Of a DNA stretch of 64,000 bases, positions 12,933 through 24,226 are shown piece by piece. Below the pieces are notes generated by a model. The model saw only the letters and a program-made list of their open reading frames with translations, had not been told where the DNA came from and did no database searches. Within the stretch, counting starts at the first letter, position 1; each line of letters starts with the position of its first letter. Source of the DNA: Hippophae tibetana (lineage: Eukaryota; Streptophyta; Magnoliopsida; Rosales; Elaeagnaceae). The position numbers were made by a program, and so were the translations under genes. Where the stretch lies: NCBI GenBank assembly GCA_037013495.1, contig CM072809.1, positions 12,504,501 through 12,568,500 of the forward strand. The letters are read 5' to 3'.

Positions 12933-13985
12933 TAAAAAAAAAAAAATAGCAAGCAACTTAGCAAAAAGTGGCCTCGACCCTTTTCGTATGAAGATTTTCT
13001 CTCTTTTGCATGTTGATACGATATCCATCAATGATATGGTCAAATGCGTGACTTGGGGTAAGTTTTGAGTTGAGAGCTGCGCAATACACTTCTGAATAGT
13101 AGAAAAAAAGGACGTGGGTTCTTGGTGCTTACGCTAGAGGAGGAAAATAGATGTTCAAGATAGCAGCCACTTATGTGTATTTTGGGCTCAAACAGATGAT
13201 GCTCGAGAATAGATACTCAATGTACTTCCAATGTAGTGCCTCATCTTGTATCTGTTTGTATCTTTTGTTTTTTTTTAATAGTTTTCTCGTCAATCTTTTT
13301 ACTGACCTGACTTTTGTTTTTGTTTTTGTTTTCCCTTCTTTTAATTTTTTTTCCCAAAAACAAAATGGTTGATGTTGGTCATATGTCGTTTGTGTTATAT
13401 CAGATTGTCATATGCATTTAGCATTTTTTTTCCTTAAAAAAAATAGAAATGCCATTAATTCATTGAAATTAAATATACATGGAGAATCCAAATACATAAT
13501 CAATTATAATAGATAGATATATTACTGCACAAATATCCTTTTGTTTTCTAGTTTCTAGTTTCTTCTGCGCCGAGGTGAGTCAATTCATTATTTTGGGTAT
13601 TCCATATTCGATTTGTACGGGATGAGAGGTACAATTTTTTAATCTTTAGATTAAACAAAAATAATGTAAAACATAACAATTCTTAAGTGTTAAAAGGATA
13701 TCGATTCTTAGACTTTTGAAAATGACTACGATTTAGAAAAGAAAAGAAAAGAATCTAAAAATAGACCAATAGATATCGGTCTAAATCTCCCTAATTTATT
13801 GTTAATTGTAAAACCAAGGTAAAAATTTGATGGAAACATGGTGACTAGTTATAGATAATGATTTATCTCCATCCCAATACCATTTCGAAAGAGATTCTAT
13901 CGTATTATTTTAGCACAAATTTTGAACTAAAATTTGCTTCAATGGTCCGAGGTTAAAACATGGTCTATAAACAATATAAAAATGC
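12933..13985. other. PWWP 3' UTR and intergenic DNA
   Basis: The first part (to about 13400) is T-rich and probably the 3' UTR. The rest is AT-rich sequence with no recognised gene. Confidence 0.5.
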
Positions 13986-13986
13986 A

Positions 13987-15223
13987 GGATTGCGTAGTAA
14001 AATTCTAACTTTATATGTAAGAGAGATATAGGTTAAAACATGTAGTTAATTAACTTATTTGGTCCAGATTTGAAACCAAAACAACATTAATCATTGAATA
14101 TAAGAATAATTATTATATTAAAAAAATATGAAAAATAAATTTGATTTATGATCGGAGTGTATTCTTCTTCTTAATAGATTAATTTTATAGGTTTGAATAT
14201 TTGGCCTAACAAGAGTATTAGAACTAAAGTTTAATTTGTATTGTATGAACGTACACAAGATGAATCTCTTACATAAAAGTAGACTTGTATAAGTACCATA
14301 CATGAATTGAGTTTAAACGAATAATGGGTCAACTATTAGATTGTGATGAAAACTGCATGATATTATTCTAAATTCATTAGACTCTTAAGGTGTAATTAAG
14401 TGGTGTGGATTTTTTTGGCCCTTATTACGTTTGTGCACTCGATAGAATATGTATGCTTGATTAAAGAGGATACAACTAAATGATTTGTTTTTAGTATAGG
14501 GGCGTGGTTCGAGTCCAAGGGTTCTCGTTCAAAGGGTTTATTGAATCTACGAATGAATCCTATATTGAAAAATTATAGAGAATAAATTGATTATATAATT
14601 AGAATTGACTACTTTTCCTAACGAGTTAATCTCTTTTTGGTTGGAACCTAAGTCCAACAAGTTATAACTATTCGTTGAACACTTAACAATTTTCTTTTGA
14701 GTGAGAACACATTGCCTTTTTTAGACTTGAACTATTGTCCCTATACTAGAAACCAACCATTTAATCGCATCTTTCTTAATCCTAAATTTATACTCTATAG
14801 AGTGCACCAACGTGTTAAAAAAAGTCAAATAACTTATACCAACTAAATTACACATTAAGAGTCCAATGATACCATAACAATATCACATAATTTTCATCAT
14901 GATCTAACAAGGAGTTTACAATTTGTTTGAACTTAGACCGTGAGTGTCATCTATACGAGTCAACTTTCACCTAAAAAATTTAACTTGTGTATATTCATAC
15001 AATACAAATTAGATGATAGTTCTTATATTACTTGTTAAACTTGAGACTCCAATTTAAAAAATAAACCTTTAAATTTACTCTTTATTTTTTTTAATATAAG
15101 ACTTCTTCATATATCGAATAATTATTTGTTTGATGTATAACTTAAAATCAAATAAGTTGAGAATACCTGTTTTAACCCATTTATACCTTATATATATAAG
15201 TTAGGATTTTTCCTACGCAATCC
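13987..15223. repeat. 1.24-kb imperfect palindrome (fold-back-like element)
   Basis: The sequence reads nearly the same on both strands around a centre near 14605. Outer anchor: GGATTGCGTAG at 13987 against CTACGCAATCC ending 15223. Matching blocks continue inward: TTTAATTTGTATTGTATGAA (about 14230) against its complement near 15005; GATGAAAA...CTTAATG/AGGTGTAATT (14345-14400) against 14855-14905; TTTTTAGTATAGGG (14490) against 14740-14755. Identity looks like roughly 70-80 percent by eye. No open reading frame. It may be a fold-back transposon or two copies of one repeat in head-to-head orientation. Confidence 0.75.
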
Positions 15224-16110
15224 TTCGGTTTTCTCTCACTCTCTAAGATTTGAAATTCTTAATTCTTCTATAACTCCATAGACGGCATCAGTGTATTAAA
15301 TCCGGTAAGAAACTCCAATGTTCCATTCTTTTGTCTCATATCATCAATCGGCATATTAATCATTTATGTAGAAAAGTAACAATTATATATTAAGATAATG
15401 AAACATTATTAATCAGAAGTATGGCAGTTTTTGTCGATGGTTTCATGCCCCACAATACCTTGAATATTTAATGTCAAAATTTCTCAATACACACGACGAT
15501 TCATAAAGATAATTGCACAAATTTTAGCCCCTCACTCGATTTTCATATATGTCAAGAAAAGTTATATCTTCAATTATTTATTCATTTTTATAATTATATA
15601 ATGATTTTTTTTAAAAAAAGATGGGACAATTTTTTTCTTCACTTATTTTGTTCAAAAGATTTACATAATTTATTTTTAGAGAAAAATATCCTCTTTATTT
15701 ATTATAAAAATAATATTTGAATCATATATTTATTTTTTTAACAATTTAATCTTATTGTTATAAAAAAGTGATTGTATAATAACAAAAATAAATTTATTTT
15801 ATTTTTTAATTCTTTTCAATTACATTAAATATAGACTATTATAACTTAAATAAATTTTAACTAGAATAATTGAAAAAAATACATAAAAAATAATTATTTA
15901 TATTTATGCAACCAAATTTTAATAAATATAAAAATTTTAGGATCATCTTTCCTTATTTTTATTAATTACTTTATTATTTCTTCTTTGCTAGTTCATTTTC
16001 TTTGGACTAATACAATTAATTTCTTGTGTTTCAAAATAAAGTTTGAGTTGAGTGGATGTATAAAATTATCTAGTGTAGCTTAATTAGTAAATTGAGATAT
16101 ATGTACATAG
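15224..16110. other. AT-rich intergenic DNA
   Basis: Low-complexity A+T sequence. No gene, RNA or clear mobile element was recognised. Confidence 0.5.
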
Positions 16111-16455
16111 TAGGAGTGTCCATAAACCGGTCTAGATTGGACCAAATCGTAAAACTGGACCGAATAATTTTACAAATCAAACGGTCTGGTCTGGTTTGTA
16201 TTAATTTTTAGAACGGTCGAACCAGACCAGACCGGTTTAATAATATATTAAAATTTTCACATTATTTCTCATTAAATGTGTCAAAAAATCGAACCAAATC
16301 AAAAATCGAACCAGATCAAACTGGACCGAATGATTTTATAAATCAAACGATCAAGTCCAATTTATATTAATTAAAATCGTTTCAAACAGTTCAGTTCGAT
16401 TCGGTTAAAGTTTTTTAACCAAAACTAAACCGGACTAGACCGATGGACACCCCTA
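16111..16455. mobile_element. hAT-type MITE
   Basis: A 345-bp non-coding element with terminal inverted repeats TAGGAGTGTCCAT (16111) and, in complement at the right end, TAGGGGTGTCCAT. The subterminal region carries many CCGGTCTAG/GGTCTGGT-like motifs in both orientations. Flanking 8-mers GTACATAG (16103-16110) and GCACATAA (16456-16463) match at 6 of 8, fitting an aged 8-bp hAT duplication. Confidence 0.75.
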
Positions 16456-19400
16456 GCACATAATGTTGTGAAATTTTAGATGATAACATGTAGTTAAAAT
16501 CTTGATTGTTTGCTTTCATATTGAGCTACGATATAGATCATTTGCTAGCTTATTCATACGTTAATATGACAAGTGTAAATATACATTTATACTGCTAAGG
16601 AAATTGTTCTAAATATATAATTAAATTTTTATTTGTTATTTTCATATTATCAAATTTTACATTTGTGATGTACATACAATCGACGTTATGAATTAACAAG
16701 GGTTAACAACTGAATCATTAAATCTCTAATATCATAAATTTAAATCCAAAATATTTATAAAATAAATTTTAAATTCACCAAAGTAGTCTAATAAAGATAA
16801 ATTATAATAGTCAATTAAATCCATGTTTTAAGTCAAATATTATAATGTATGAATCCTCCATGTAAGACTTTTGTGTTTTTATAGTGATTATCTCAAATAA
16901 CATAATTGAAAAGGGAAGAATAAAGGATGAGCTGATACCTCGGTAGGAGTCTACTCGAAAATATTATCATAATAAATCAAAAATTCATAATGCATGCTCA
17001 TTTTAATAAATTTTTCATTATCAGTATATAGTGTGAGAAGATTTTAGTAATAAAATATGGATATACCTATACTTCCTTGCTTTCGGAGGACTTAAAAAAT
17101 GTACATTTCAAGTATTTCAATGTATGCTTATATAATATAAATACAATGTATGATATGCAACCCTATATGTATTACTCCCTAAAATATGTGGGCACATGTG
17201 CAGTCCAACTATGAGGCGCACATGGGTTCACTTTCTATCCTATGTACGGTTATACTCCAAGGCCCATGTGTAGTCACACACCAAAGAAGATAAATTTTAA
17301 GGCATAACAAAGAGTCTAACTCTAAGATCCGTGTGCGATTAACAATACGAGGCATTATAGACGAAAAAATTCTGAAAATACATATGCATACGATGCCCTA
17401 TAGTATGTAGAAAAATTATACGTTGCAACCAGTAACCCAGAGGTATCATATTCTATAAAACCATTCTTATTATACATGTATAAAATTCTCTGATATCATA
17501 TAATATTTTCAATATTCATTTAATATCAAAGTAAAATAGTCATTTGTATACAAAATTTCTCAATGTATACATATAAAAATGTTTATAACAAGTATTTTAT
17601 TTTAATAATATTTATATCATTATTTATAAAAATTATGTCATTCGATTTTACTTTTTTATTTATAACTTATAATGCACGGAAATTTTATTAAAAATAATGC
17701 ATAAATGAAAAAGTTAGAGTAAAAAACCTATACCTGAAAAGGTATTCAATTACTAAACTTTCAAATTTAAACTCCTTAATATTTATCCTTAAAATGTTCT
17801 CTAAAATGTGTCAAAAAAATCAAATCAATTTAAAGAGAGAAAAGAGAAGAGAAAATTATGGTACGAGAAGTGGGAAAAATTCGGTCAAATTTATAAACAT
17901 TATTTGTTGCTCGTTAACCACCCTCGTTGAGAGTCCGTCAAGACACATAGAAATTTTTAAATTTTTTCTATTCGATCTTATTTTTGGCACAAAAAATTTC
18001 TAATATATCCTTATATTTTAAAATATTGTTTAAATTCTTTTTAAGATACTTTAATTATTTATAATAAGTTTTTGGAGTTTTAGACCTAAAAAACCCCAAA
18101 TCAATTCCCATTCATGCCCTCTACGAAGACCCACTCCCATAAAATAACCCCAGGCAGCTAAGGCACACCCCATCCAGCTTTTGCTAAATGATAATGATAA
18201 TTTCAACATCACATATCAACAAAATCTCTGCCAAAACAACCTGTATTCTTTCTAAAAAAAATTTGGAGTTAAGCTTCCATCTCAAATTGCAACACTTGGT
18301 CCATAAATTTGTATGATTTTTAAGTTGAGGGACCATATACACCAAAGCTATCATCATTCAACAACCGTGTTCATCTTTGCCTACTTTCCTTTCACTAATA
18401 TCTATAGGCATTTAGGAAATTAAAAAAAAAAGGGTAAAAGTTGTAGCTACTTTCCTGATTTTTTCCATATCAAGTTTCCACGAGCCTTTTTTTATTTCAA
18501 AGTCTTCAAAAATGAAAGATGTCAATGGAAAATTGATATAAAGTTGGCAAAGCATGAGGGCTTTGTTATATTAGTGTGAGCTTTTAATAATAACAACATT
18601 TTGGCTAACTGGATACAAAAAGTTGATGGACCAACCATGGGCGAAACGCCTGCAAGACCAAGGGTGACTTGGGTATGTGTGCATGAACTCTCACCAACAG
18701 ATTTTCTTCTTTGTTGGCTGGGGTGGGGTTGATGGAGGTGGCTCGATTGGGGTGGTGTTTGTGAGTTTTTTGATGGGGGAAGGTATTCGATAATTTAGAA
18801 TTAATAAACTAAAATTTGATATATTGAAGTAATAAATAAAAATTATAATATGAAATTAATAAATAAAAATTTAATGATAATGTTTATAATAACGTTAAAA
18901 TTTTAGTGATATATAAAGCAATAATTTCTGCACAGAAGATGAGGTTTTTTTGTCCTTAACAACAGAAATTGCTTTCTCATAAAAATTATTATTTTTTGTT
19001 AAAAGAATTTGAAAATTTAAAAAAATTCTTTAAAACATATTTAAGGGTTGTGAATGTTTTGAGGTTAATCTTATGGTACTAAAATTAGGATGTAAGCTCT
19101 AACTTGGAAATATCTGGATTGCATCAGAGCAGAGCACGCGTTTGGTTGAAAATGGACGAAGTTTCCAAACCGCCAAAAGTTTATTTGAGTAATAAAATTA
19201 ATATCATATAAATTTATATTTATATTAATTATAATATAATATGTATTTTTTAAAATAAATTTAATCAAATAAATTATAATTAACATCAATATAAATTTAG
19301 AATAATTCTAATATGAAAGCTATTTTTATTAATATTGAAATAAATATTTTATTTTAAAAATACATAAAAATTAAATTATAAATAAAAAATTTAAATTATC

Positions 19401-20740
19401 TTAATATTAACTTTTATTCCATAATAAATATCTAAATTCTAGTATTTAAATTTAAATATGTTTGGTTCCTGTGGATAAGCATCACTTTTGTTCCTTCCCT
19501 ATGAAGCTCAGAATAACAAACGTATCCACGCGCCTCGGACACGGCTAAGTATACTTGACGATTGACAATTCATGATATTCTGTTTTTTTTTTGTTATTTA
19601 TTATTTTTGACATTATTGTTTGTAGTTTTCTTCATTTTCCAAATCTGCAATATTTGGTAAACTGATTTCAATTTATTGTTTTCTTGAAAATAAATTATGT
19701 GTGTATTTTTAATTAATATAAAAATTAATTAGAATGAGATTATGAGATGATTAAATATATATCACAAAAATTAGTCTGAAATTTGAGGTATGATGGTATA
19801 TAGAGCATACCGATAAAAGAAATTTGAGGTATAAAGGAGAAAAGTAAAAGCATATTATTTATGTCGTTATTCTTTGTGTTATGCATGGGCAATTACACTA
19901 ACTTGGTTACTAAAACATCGATACTATGAATTAATTAATATAGAATATTAAAGATATTTAAAAAATTATACAAAAAAGTATATTTAAAATTTATAATAAT
20001 AAAATAGTAAATTTAATATAAAATTAAATTATGATTGAATTTTTTTAATAATAAAAATATATAATTTAAATACAAATAATATTATTTTTATAATTCTAAG
20101 TTATTGACAATGATTTTTGTAAACATTAAATAACAAAAAATATACTTTATGAATTTACTAAATAAAACAAATAGTTAAGATTTTGGAACATGGTAGAAAT
20201 GATATTCGTTTTGTAATTGAAAAAAAATAAAATATTTGATTATAATTATAAATATGAGATATCATATATGATAAGATATTACAATATATGTGTCTATATA
20301 TATATAAAGAAAAAAATTAATTTGATATATATTAATTATTGATAGATTCATATTATATTTTTAATATTTATTTATAATTATTTAATTTGTTATTGAGATT
20401 ATTTTATGGTTATATTTTTTAATTACTCAACGTTTATTAGTTTTTACCTAAAGAATTTTGTTGAATGAAATCACTCATTATTTTTTTGAATTTTATTTTA
20501 TTTTTTCAAAATATTTTCTTATACACTTCTTTATATATTATATTATTAAAATAAATTTTATTTTTGTAAAGAAATAACACTGGCGCATTATTCTTAATTA
20601 ATTAGTGTAACCCACCCTCAAATTAAATTAAAATTTTACACAATTTTATTTTTATTTTTTTCAAAGTCGTGTTTTCCGCTTTACGCCTAAGTAATATCCT
20701 TTCACTTTTTTATTTTATTTATTAAAATGAAACATCTTCT
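16456..20740. other. AT-rich intergenic DNA
   Basis: Long A+T-rich spacer. Short patches of more balanced composition (about 17170-17400, 18090-18400, 18600-18780, 19080-19180, 19460-19570) were read in all frames without finding a recognisable protein. Nothing that can be named was seen. Confidence 0.5.
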
Positions 20741-20758
20741 CACTTTCGTTTCAACATC

Positions 20759-20766
20759 TATATATT
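20759..20766 (+). promoter_or_regulatory. Probable TATA box of the SRC2-like gene
   Basis: TATATATT lies in a pyrimidine-rich setting. A start about 30 bases downstream would give a roughly 115-base ancestral 5' leader, once the 605-bp TRIM insertion and its 5-bp duplication are removed. This is motif evidence only. Confidence 0.45.
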
Positions 20767-20892
20767 TCGAAACCCTCCATTTTCTCCGAATACAACGGTC
20801 CTGAAAATCTTCATCAAATTCTCAGACTCTCTTAAATTCCCAAACTTGACTTCTCAAAATCCATATTCTCTTGATCAATTTCAGATCTTATC

Positions 20893-21507
20893 AAATCTGT
20901 TAAATTTGGGCCTAACTCCATCTCAAAACCCAGGTTGTAAGATGGAGGACTGCCCTTGTTTATATGCGCAGCGTGGGCGCGATCCCCAGTCGATGTGGGA
21001 CTTTAACACTCCCCCTCACATCGGCAAGGGTCTGTCCCCTTGAGACCGACGGGGATGTTGAGCTTATGGAACCCAAGTGGCGGAATGCATCACTCACCAG
21101 TGGCGAAACAACTGCACCGACCGGGTAACCTTGCTTTGATACCATGTTAAATTTGGGCCTAACTCCATCTCAAAACCCAGGTTGTAAGATGGAGGACTGC
21201 CCTTGTTTATATGCGCAGCGTGGGCGCGATCCCCAGTCGATGTGGGACTTTAACACTCCCCCTCACATCGGCAAGGGTCTGTCCCCTTGAGACCGACGGG
21301 GATGTTGAGCTTATGGAACCCAAGTGGCGGAATGCATCACTCACCAGTGGCGAAACAACTGCACCGACCGGGTAACCTTGCTCTGATACCATGTTAAATT
21401 TGGGCCTAACTCCATCTCAAAACCCAGGTTGTAAGATGGAGGACTGCCCTTGTTTATATGCGCAGCGTGGGCGCGATCCCCAGTCGATGTGGGACTTTAA
21501 CAAAATC
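20893..21507 (-). mobile_element. Tandem TRIM retrotransposon in the SRC2 leader, with target duplication
   Basis: Three LTRs (20898-21008, 21145-21255, 21392-21502; 111 bp each, identical by eye, TGTTAAA...TTTAACA) alternate with two 136-bp internal domains (21009-21144, 21256-21391). The element is on the minus strand. Read that way, each LTR is followed by TGGTATCAGAGCAAGG (21376-21391; one base differs at 21129-21144), an initiator-Met tRNA primer site. A polypurine tract TGTGAGGGGGAG precedes the next LTR (21009-21020). A perfect AAATC duplication flanks the whole array (20893-20897, 21503-21507). No coding capacity. LTR identity and the intact duplication indicate a young insertion. The tandem form could come from LTR-LTR recombination. 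Confidence 0.95.
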
Positions 21508-21522
21508 AGCCATGGAGTGTAG
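21436..21522 (+). other. Upstream ORF created by the TRIM, overlapping the SRC2 start
   Basis: ATG at 21436 within the third LTR has A at -3 and G at +4, a favourable context. It opens a 28-codon frame that stops with TAG at 21520-21522, past the main ATG (21512) and in another frame. If the transcript starts upstream of the insertion, this frame should reduce initiation at the main start. The inference depends on where transcription begins. Confidence 0.55.
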
Positions 21523-22336
21523 ACCTTTTGAAATCACACTCAAATCAGCCACCGACTTAAAGTACGTCAATCTTATGTCCAAAATGGACGTCTACGCTAC
21601 CGTTTCGATCTCCGGCGACGTCTTCTACAATCAAAAGCAGAAAACCCCCGTCCTCAAAGACTGTGGTTCAAACCCTAGATGGAACAATTACTCTCTGAAA
21701 TTCACAGTCCCAGAAACCGGTCTTCAAGACAATCGTCTCATGCTCAAGATCAAGCTTGTCTCCAATCGGGCCTTAGGTGATAAAGAAATCGGTGAAATTG
21801 AATTTCCGATTAAAGAATTGTTCGATAATTATGGAAACGGCGAAGAAAAGCGTGAGAAGGAATCGAATTACAGCGTTCGATTGCCTAAAGGAAAAGGAAC
21901 AAAGGGAACGCTGACTTTTGGGTACAAGTTTGGAGACAAATATACTGCTCCGGCGCCAACTGCTCACAAGATGGCCAACGAGCCGGTTATAGCGTACCCA
22001 CCTGGGTATGCTAGTAGTTCAAACTATGGTTACCCACCACCACCTCCTCCACAAGGTGCGTATAGTTACCCACCGCCCCAACCGGGATATGGATATCCAC
22101 CTCCGCCTCCAGCCGGATACGGGTATCCGCCAGCCCAGGCTGGATATGGGTACGCACAGCCTCAGAAGCCAAAGAGAAATGGTCTAGGTGGTGCTGGTTT
22201 GGGACTCGGAGCTGGGCTATTGGGTGGGTTGTTGATTGGAGATATGATATCTGATGTTGGTGATATGGGTGGTTATGATGGTGGGTTTGATGGTGGTTAT
22301 GATGGTGGGTTTGATGGTGGTGGCTTTGATTTCTAA
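21512..22336 (+). CDS. SRC2-like C2-domain protein
   Basis: Intronless 274-residue frame. The ATG at 21512 has a strong context (GCCATGG) and gives the family's usual N-terminus (MECRPFEITLKSATDLK). Residues 1 to about 105 form a C2 domain (KYVNLMSKMDVYATVSISGD, NPRWNNYSLKFTVPE), the calcium/lipid-binding fold. A proline-tyrosine-glycine region follows (repeated YGYPPPPP), then a glycine-rich hydrophobic stretch (GLGLGAGLLGGLLIGDMIS) and GGYDGGFDGG repeats. SRC2 proteins of soybean, Arabidopsis and pepper are cold- or stress-induced and associate with ER, vacuole or plasma membranes. An in-frame ATG at 21458, inside the TRIM LTR, would add 18 residues (MRSVGAIPSRCGTLTKSA); it has a poor context and is not ancestral. 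The TRIM ends 9 bases before the start codon. Confidence 0.93.
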   Translation: MECRPFEITLKSATDLKYVNLMSKMDVYATVSISGDVFYNQKQKTPVLKDCGSNPRWNNYSLKFTVPETGLQDNRLMLKIKLVSNRALGDKEIGEIEFPIKELFDNYGNGEEKREKESNYSVRLPKGKGTKGTLTFGYKFGDKYTAPAPTAHKMANEPVIAYPPGYASSSNYGYPPPPPPQGAYSYPPPQPGYGYPPPPPAGYGYPPAQAGYGYAQPQKPKRNGLGGAGLGLGAGLLGGLLIGDMISDVGDMGGYDGGFDGGYDGGFDGGGFDF

Positions 22337-24200
22337 CTTCTTTTTAAGCTTGTGGTGATTACCAATGGATTATAATGTTCTTTTTTATGTTCTTGAATAA
22401 AATATATTATTTTTTATCTCTAGGTTTTTCAATATAAAATAGAGTTGCTTCGTGTTTTTGATATTGTACAGGGTATTTCAATTTTAAAGTCACGACATTT
22501 ACAGGTTTTTTTTTAATGATTTCATCCAATCTTGCTTGCTCTTGTTTTATTTTGATTTTTACAATAAATTTTGAGTTAGTGGCAAAGAAAAATTATGGTA
22601 AAAAAAATAATAAAAACAACACATTAAAAATTTATAATTATAAAATATTGATTTTTATTTTTATTTTGAGATATATTTTTATTATTATATATTTTTTAAA
22701 ATTAAAAAAGAAATTAAAAAGGAATTGTTCGTATAAGCTTTTCGGAGTTGTCAATCTACAAAATTCAAATTCCAATTGAAGAAATCCATTGGTTGTATTA
22801 GACTACTAGGGCTATCAAAGTTCGCATGCCAAGACTCAAGAGTCAACTCGTACTAGGGGCTAGTTCGATTAGCTAAGAAATAAGCACTCATCTTTCTCCT
22901 TTTCTAAGCAAGCATCTTCATTTTTTCAGCCATTTACAACATTTGCTACAGTCTAAATGACAGCATACTTGTTACCTATACACTAGTCCTGACCAGAGGG
23001 TAGTTTCAATAGGGGTTACGTGAAAGTTTTACTTGTTAGGAATTTTGCAAGTTATTAAACAAACCAAAAGATGATAATAAAATTGTATTAATTGAGATAT
23101 ATTATTTGTATATAACGTGTAGATAAGTAAAAACATAAAAACAATATAAAATGTGATAAATAATAATTTATAATATAAATTTAATAATAAAATAATAATA
23201 TAATATATATTTAAAGTTAACACTTATACAATTTAAATAAGAACAAATAAAATAAAATAAAAAATTTATTAAGAAAGTTAAGTTTAAGAGAGAAACTATG
23301 AAAAAGTAAGAACGTAAAGAATGTGTGGATCTCTTATAAGGTTTATATATATGATCAACACGTACATGTATTGATCATATATAGGTACACGTCGTAATAT
23401 GTAAGGAGGATACATATGTAAAAACACAATTTAACTTGAGGTCAACGACTTAGTATGGTGATCGGTCTTCCAATACTCAAAGTTATTCTACATAGATGGG
23501 AACACCTTATGAATATCGTTGTAGGCATCGGTATAAATTGGATCTTCATGGTGTAAGAAGCTTGATGACTTAGGCTATTCATAGGTCGAGCTTCAGGTCA
23601 ATCCATATATTTAAACATCAAGTCCTTATACTCTTTTAGCTCGGTTCTTCAACTGGGGTGAAAGAGTAGCAACCTAACAACGAATTTGAAATGTTCAATG
23701 CATCCTAATAAATACTTGCCAATTAATTAAAGAGAGGATATTTGCACCTTTATATAAAGAGGAACCAAGGTGTTATTCATTTCATCAGTTCCAGGATATC
23801 ACATAGAAATTAGAACAAATACGCGTTGTCCTTTCAGCTCGCACCATATAATTTCTCTACTGAGTGTATAAGAAAAATAGTTCGACACGTGCTTGCTTTA
23901 GCTCGGTCTTTTAGGGATCACTCCATGAGTCTAACAATTTTTTTATTTCTTGTTAGGTTGGTCTCTAAATTCACTAATCTTTTACTTTGAAAACTCTCCT
24001 TATGTAACTTCTATCTTCTCGTACCTTACTATTTTGTGTTTTGTAATATTTTGTAGAGACCATGCATAGAGAGTTATTGTCATAGGCTATTGGCAATGTA
24101 GTCCTACCCTCGTGTTCCTCGGGCTATTCCTCTTGGGAGGTCCCTTAATACCCCAACTATTTAGGTCAGGAAAAAAATGATGCACTAGGGTCCTCTAACG
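22337..24200. other. SRC2 3' region and AT-rich spacer
   Basis: The 3' UTR probably ends within the first 200 bases (AATAAAATA near 22397). The remainder is AT-rich. A perfect 13-base inverted repeat (23346-23358 with 23371-23383) was noted. From about 23400 the composition becomes more balanced and may be the leader or LTR of the gypsy-type remnant that follows; LTR ends could not be placed. Confidence 0.45.
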
Positions 24201-24226
24201 AAGCAAGCACCTTGAGGGAAGATAAA

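Noticed and set aside
14505..14530. Perfect Pol III B-box-like GGTTCGAGTCC at 14511
   Set aside because: No acceptor stem, D-arm or anticodon arm can be folded around it. It lies inside the palindrome, and the mirrored copy is degenerate.
20846..21043. 65-codon plus-strand frame in the SRC2 leader
   Set aside because: It opens with TTG, not ATG, and runs from the leader into the TRIM; it is a chance frame.
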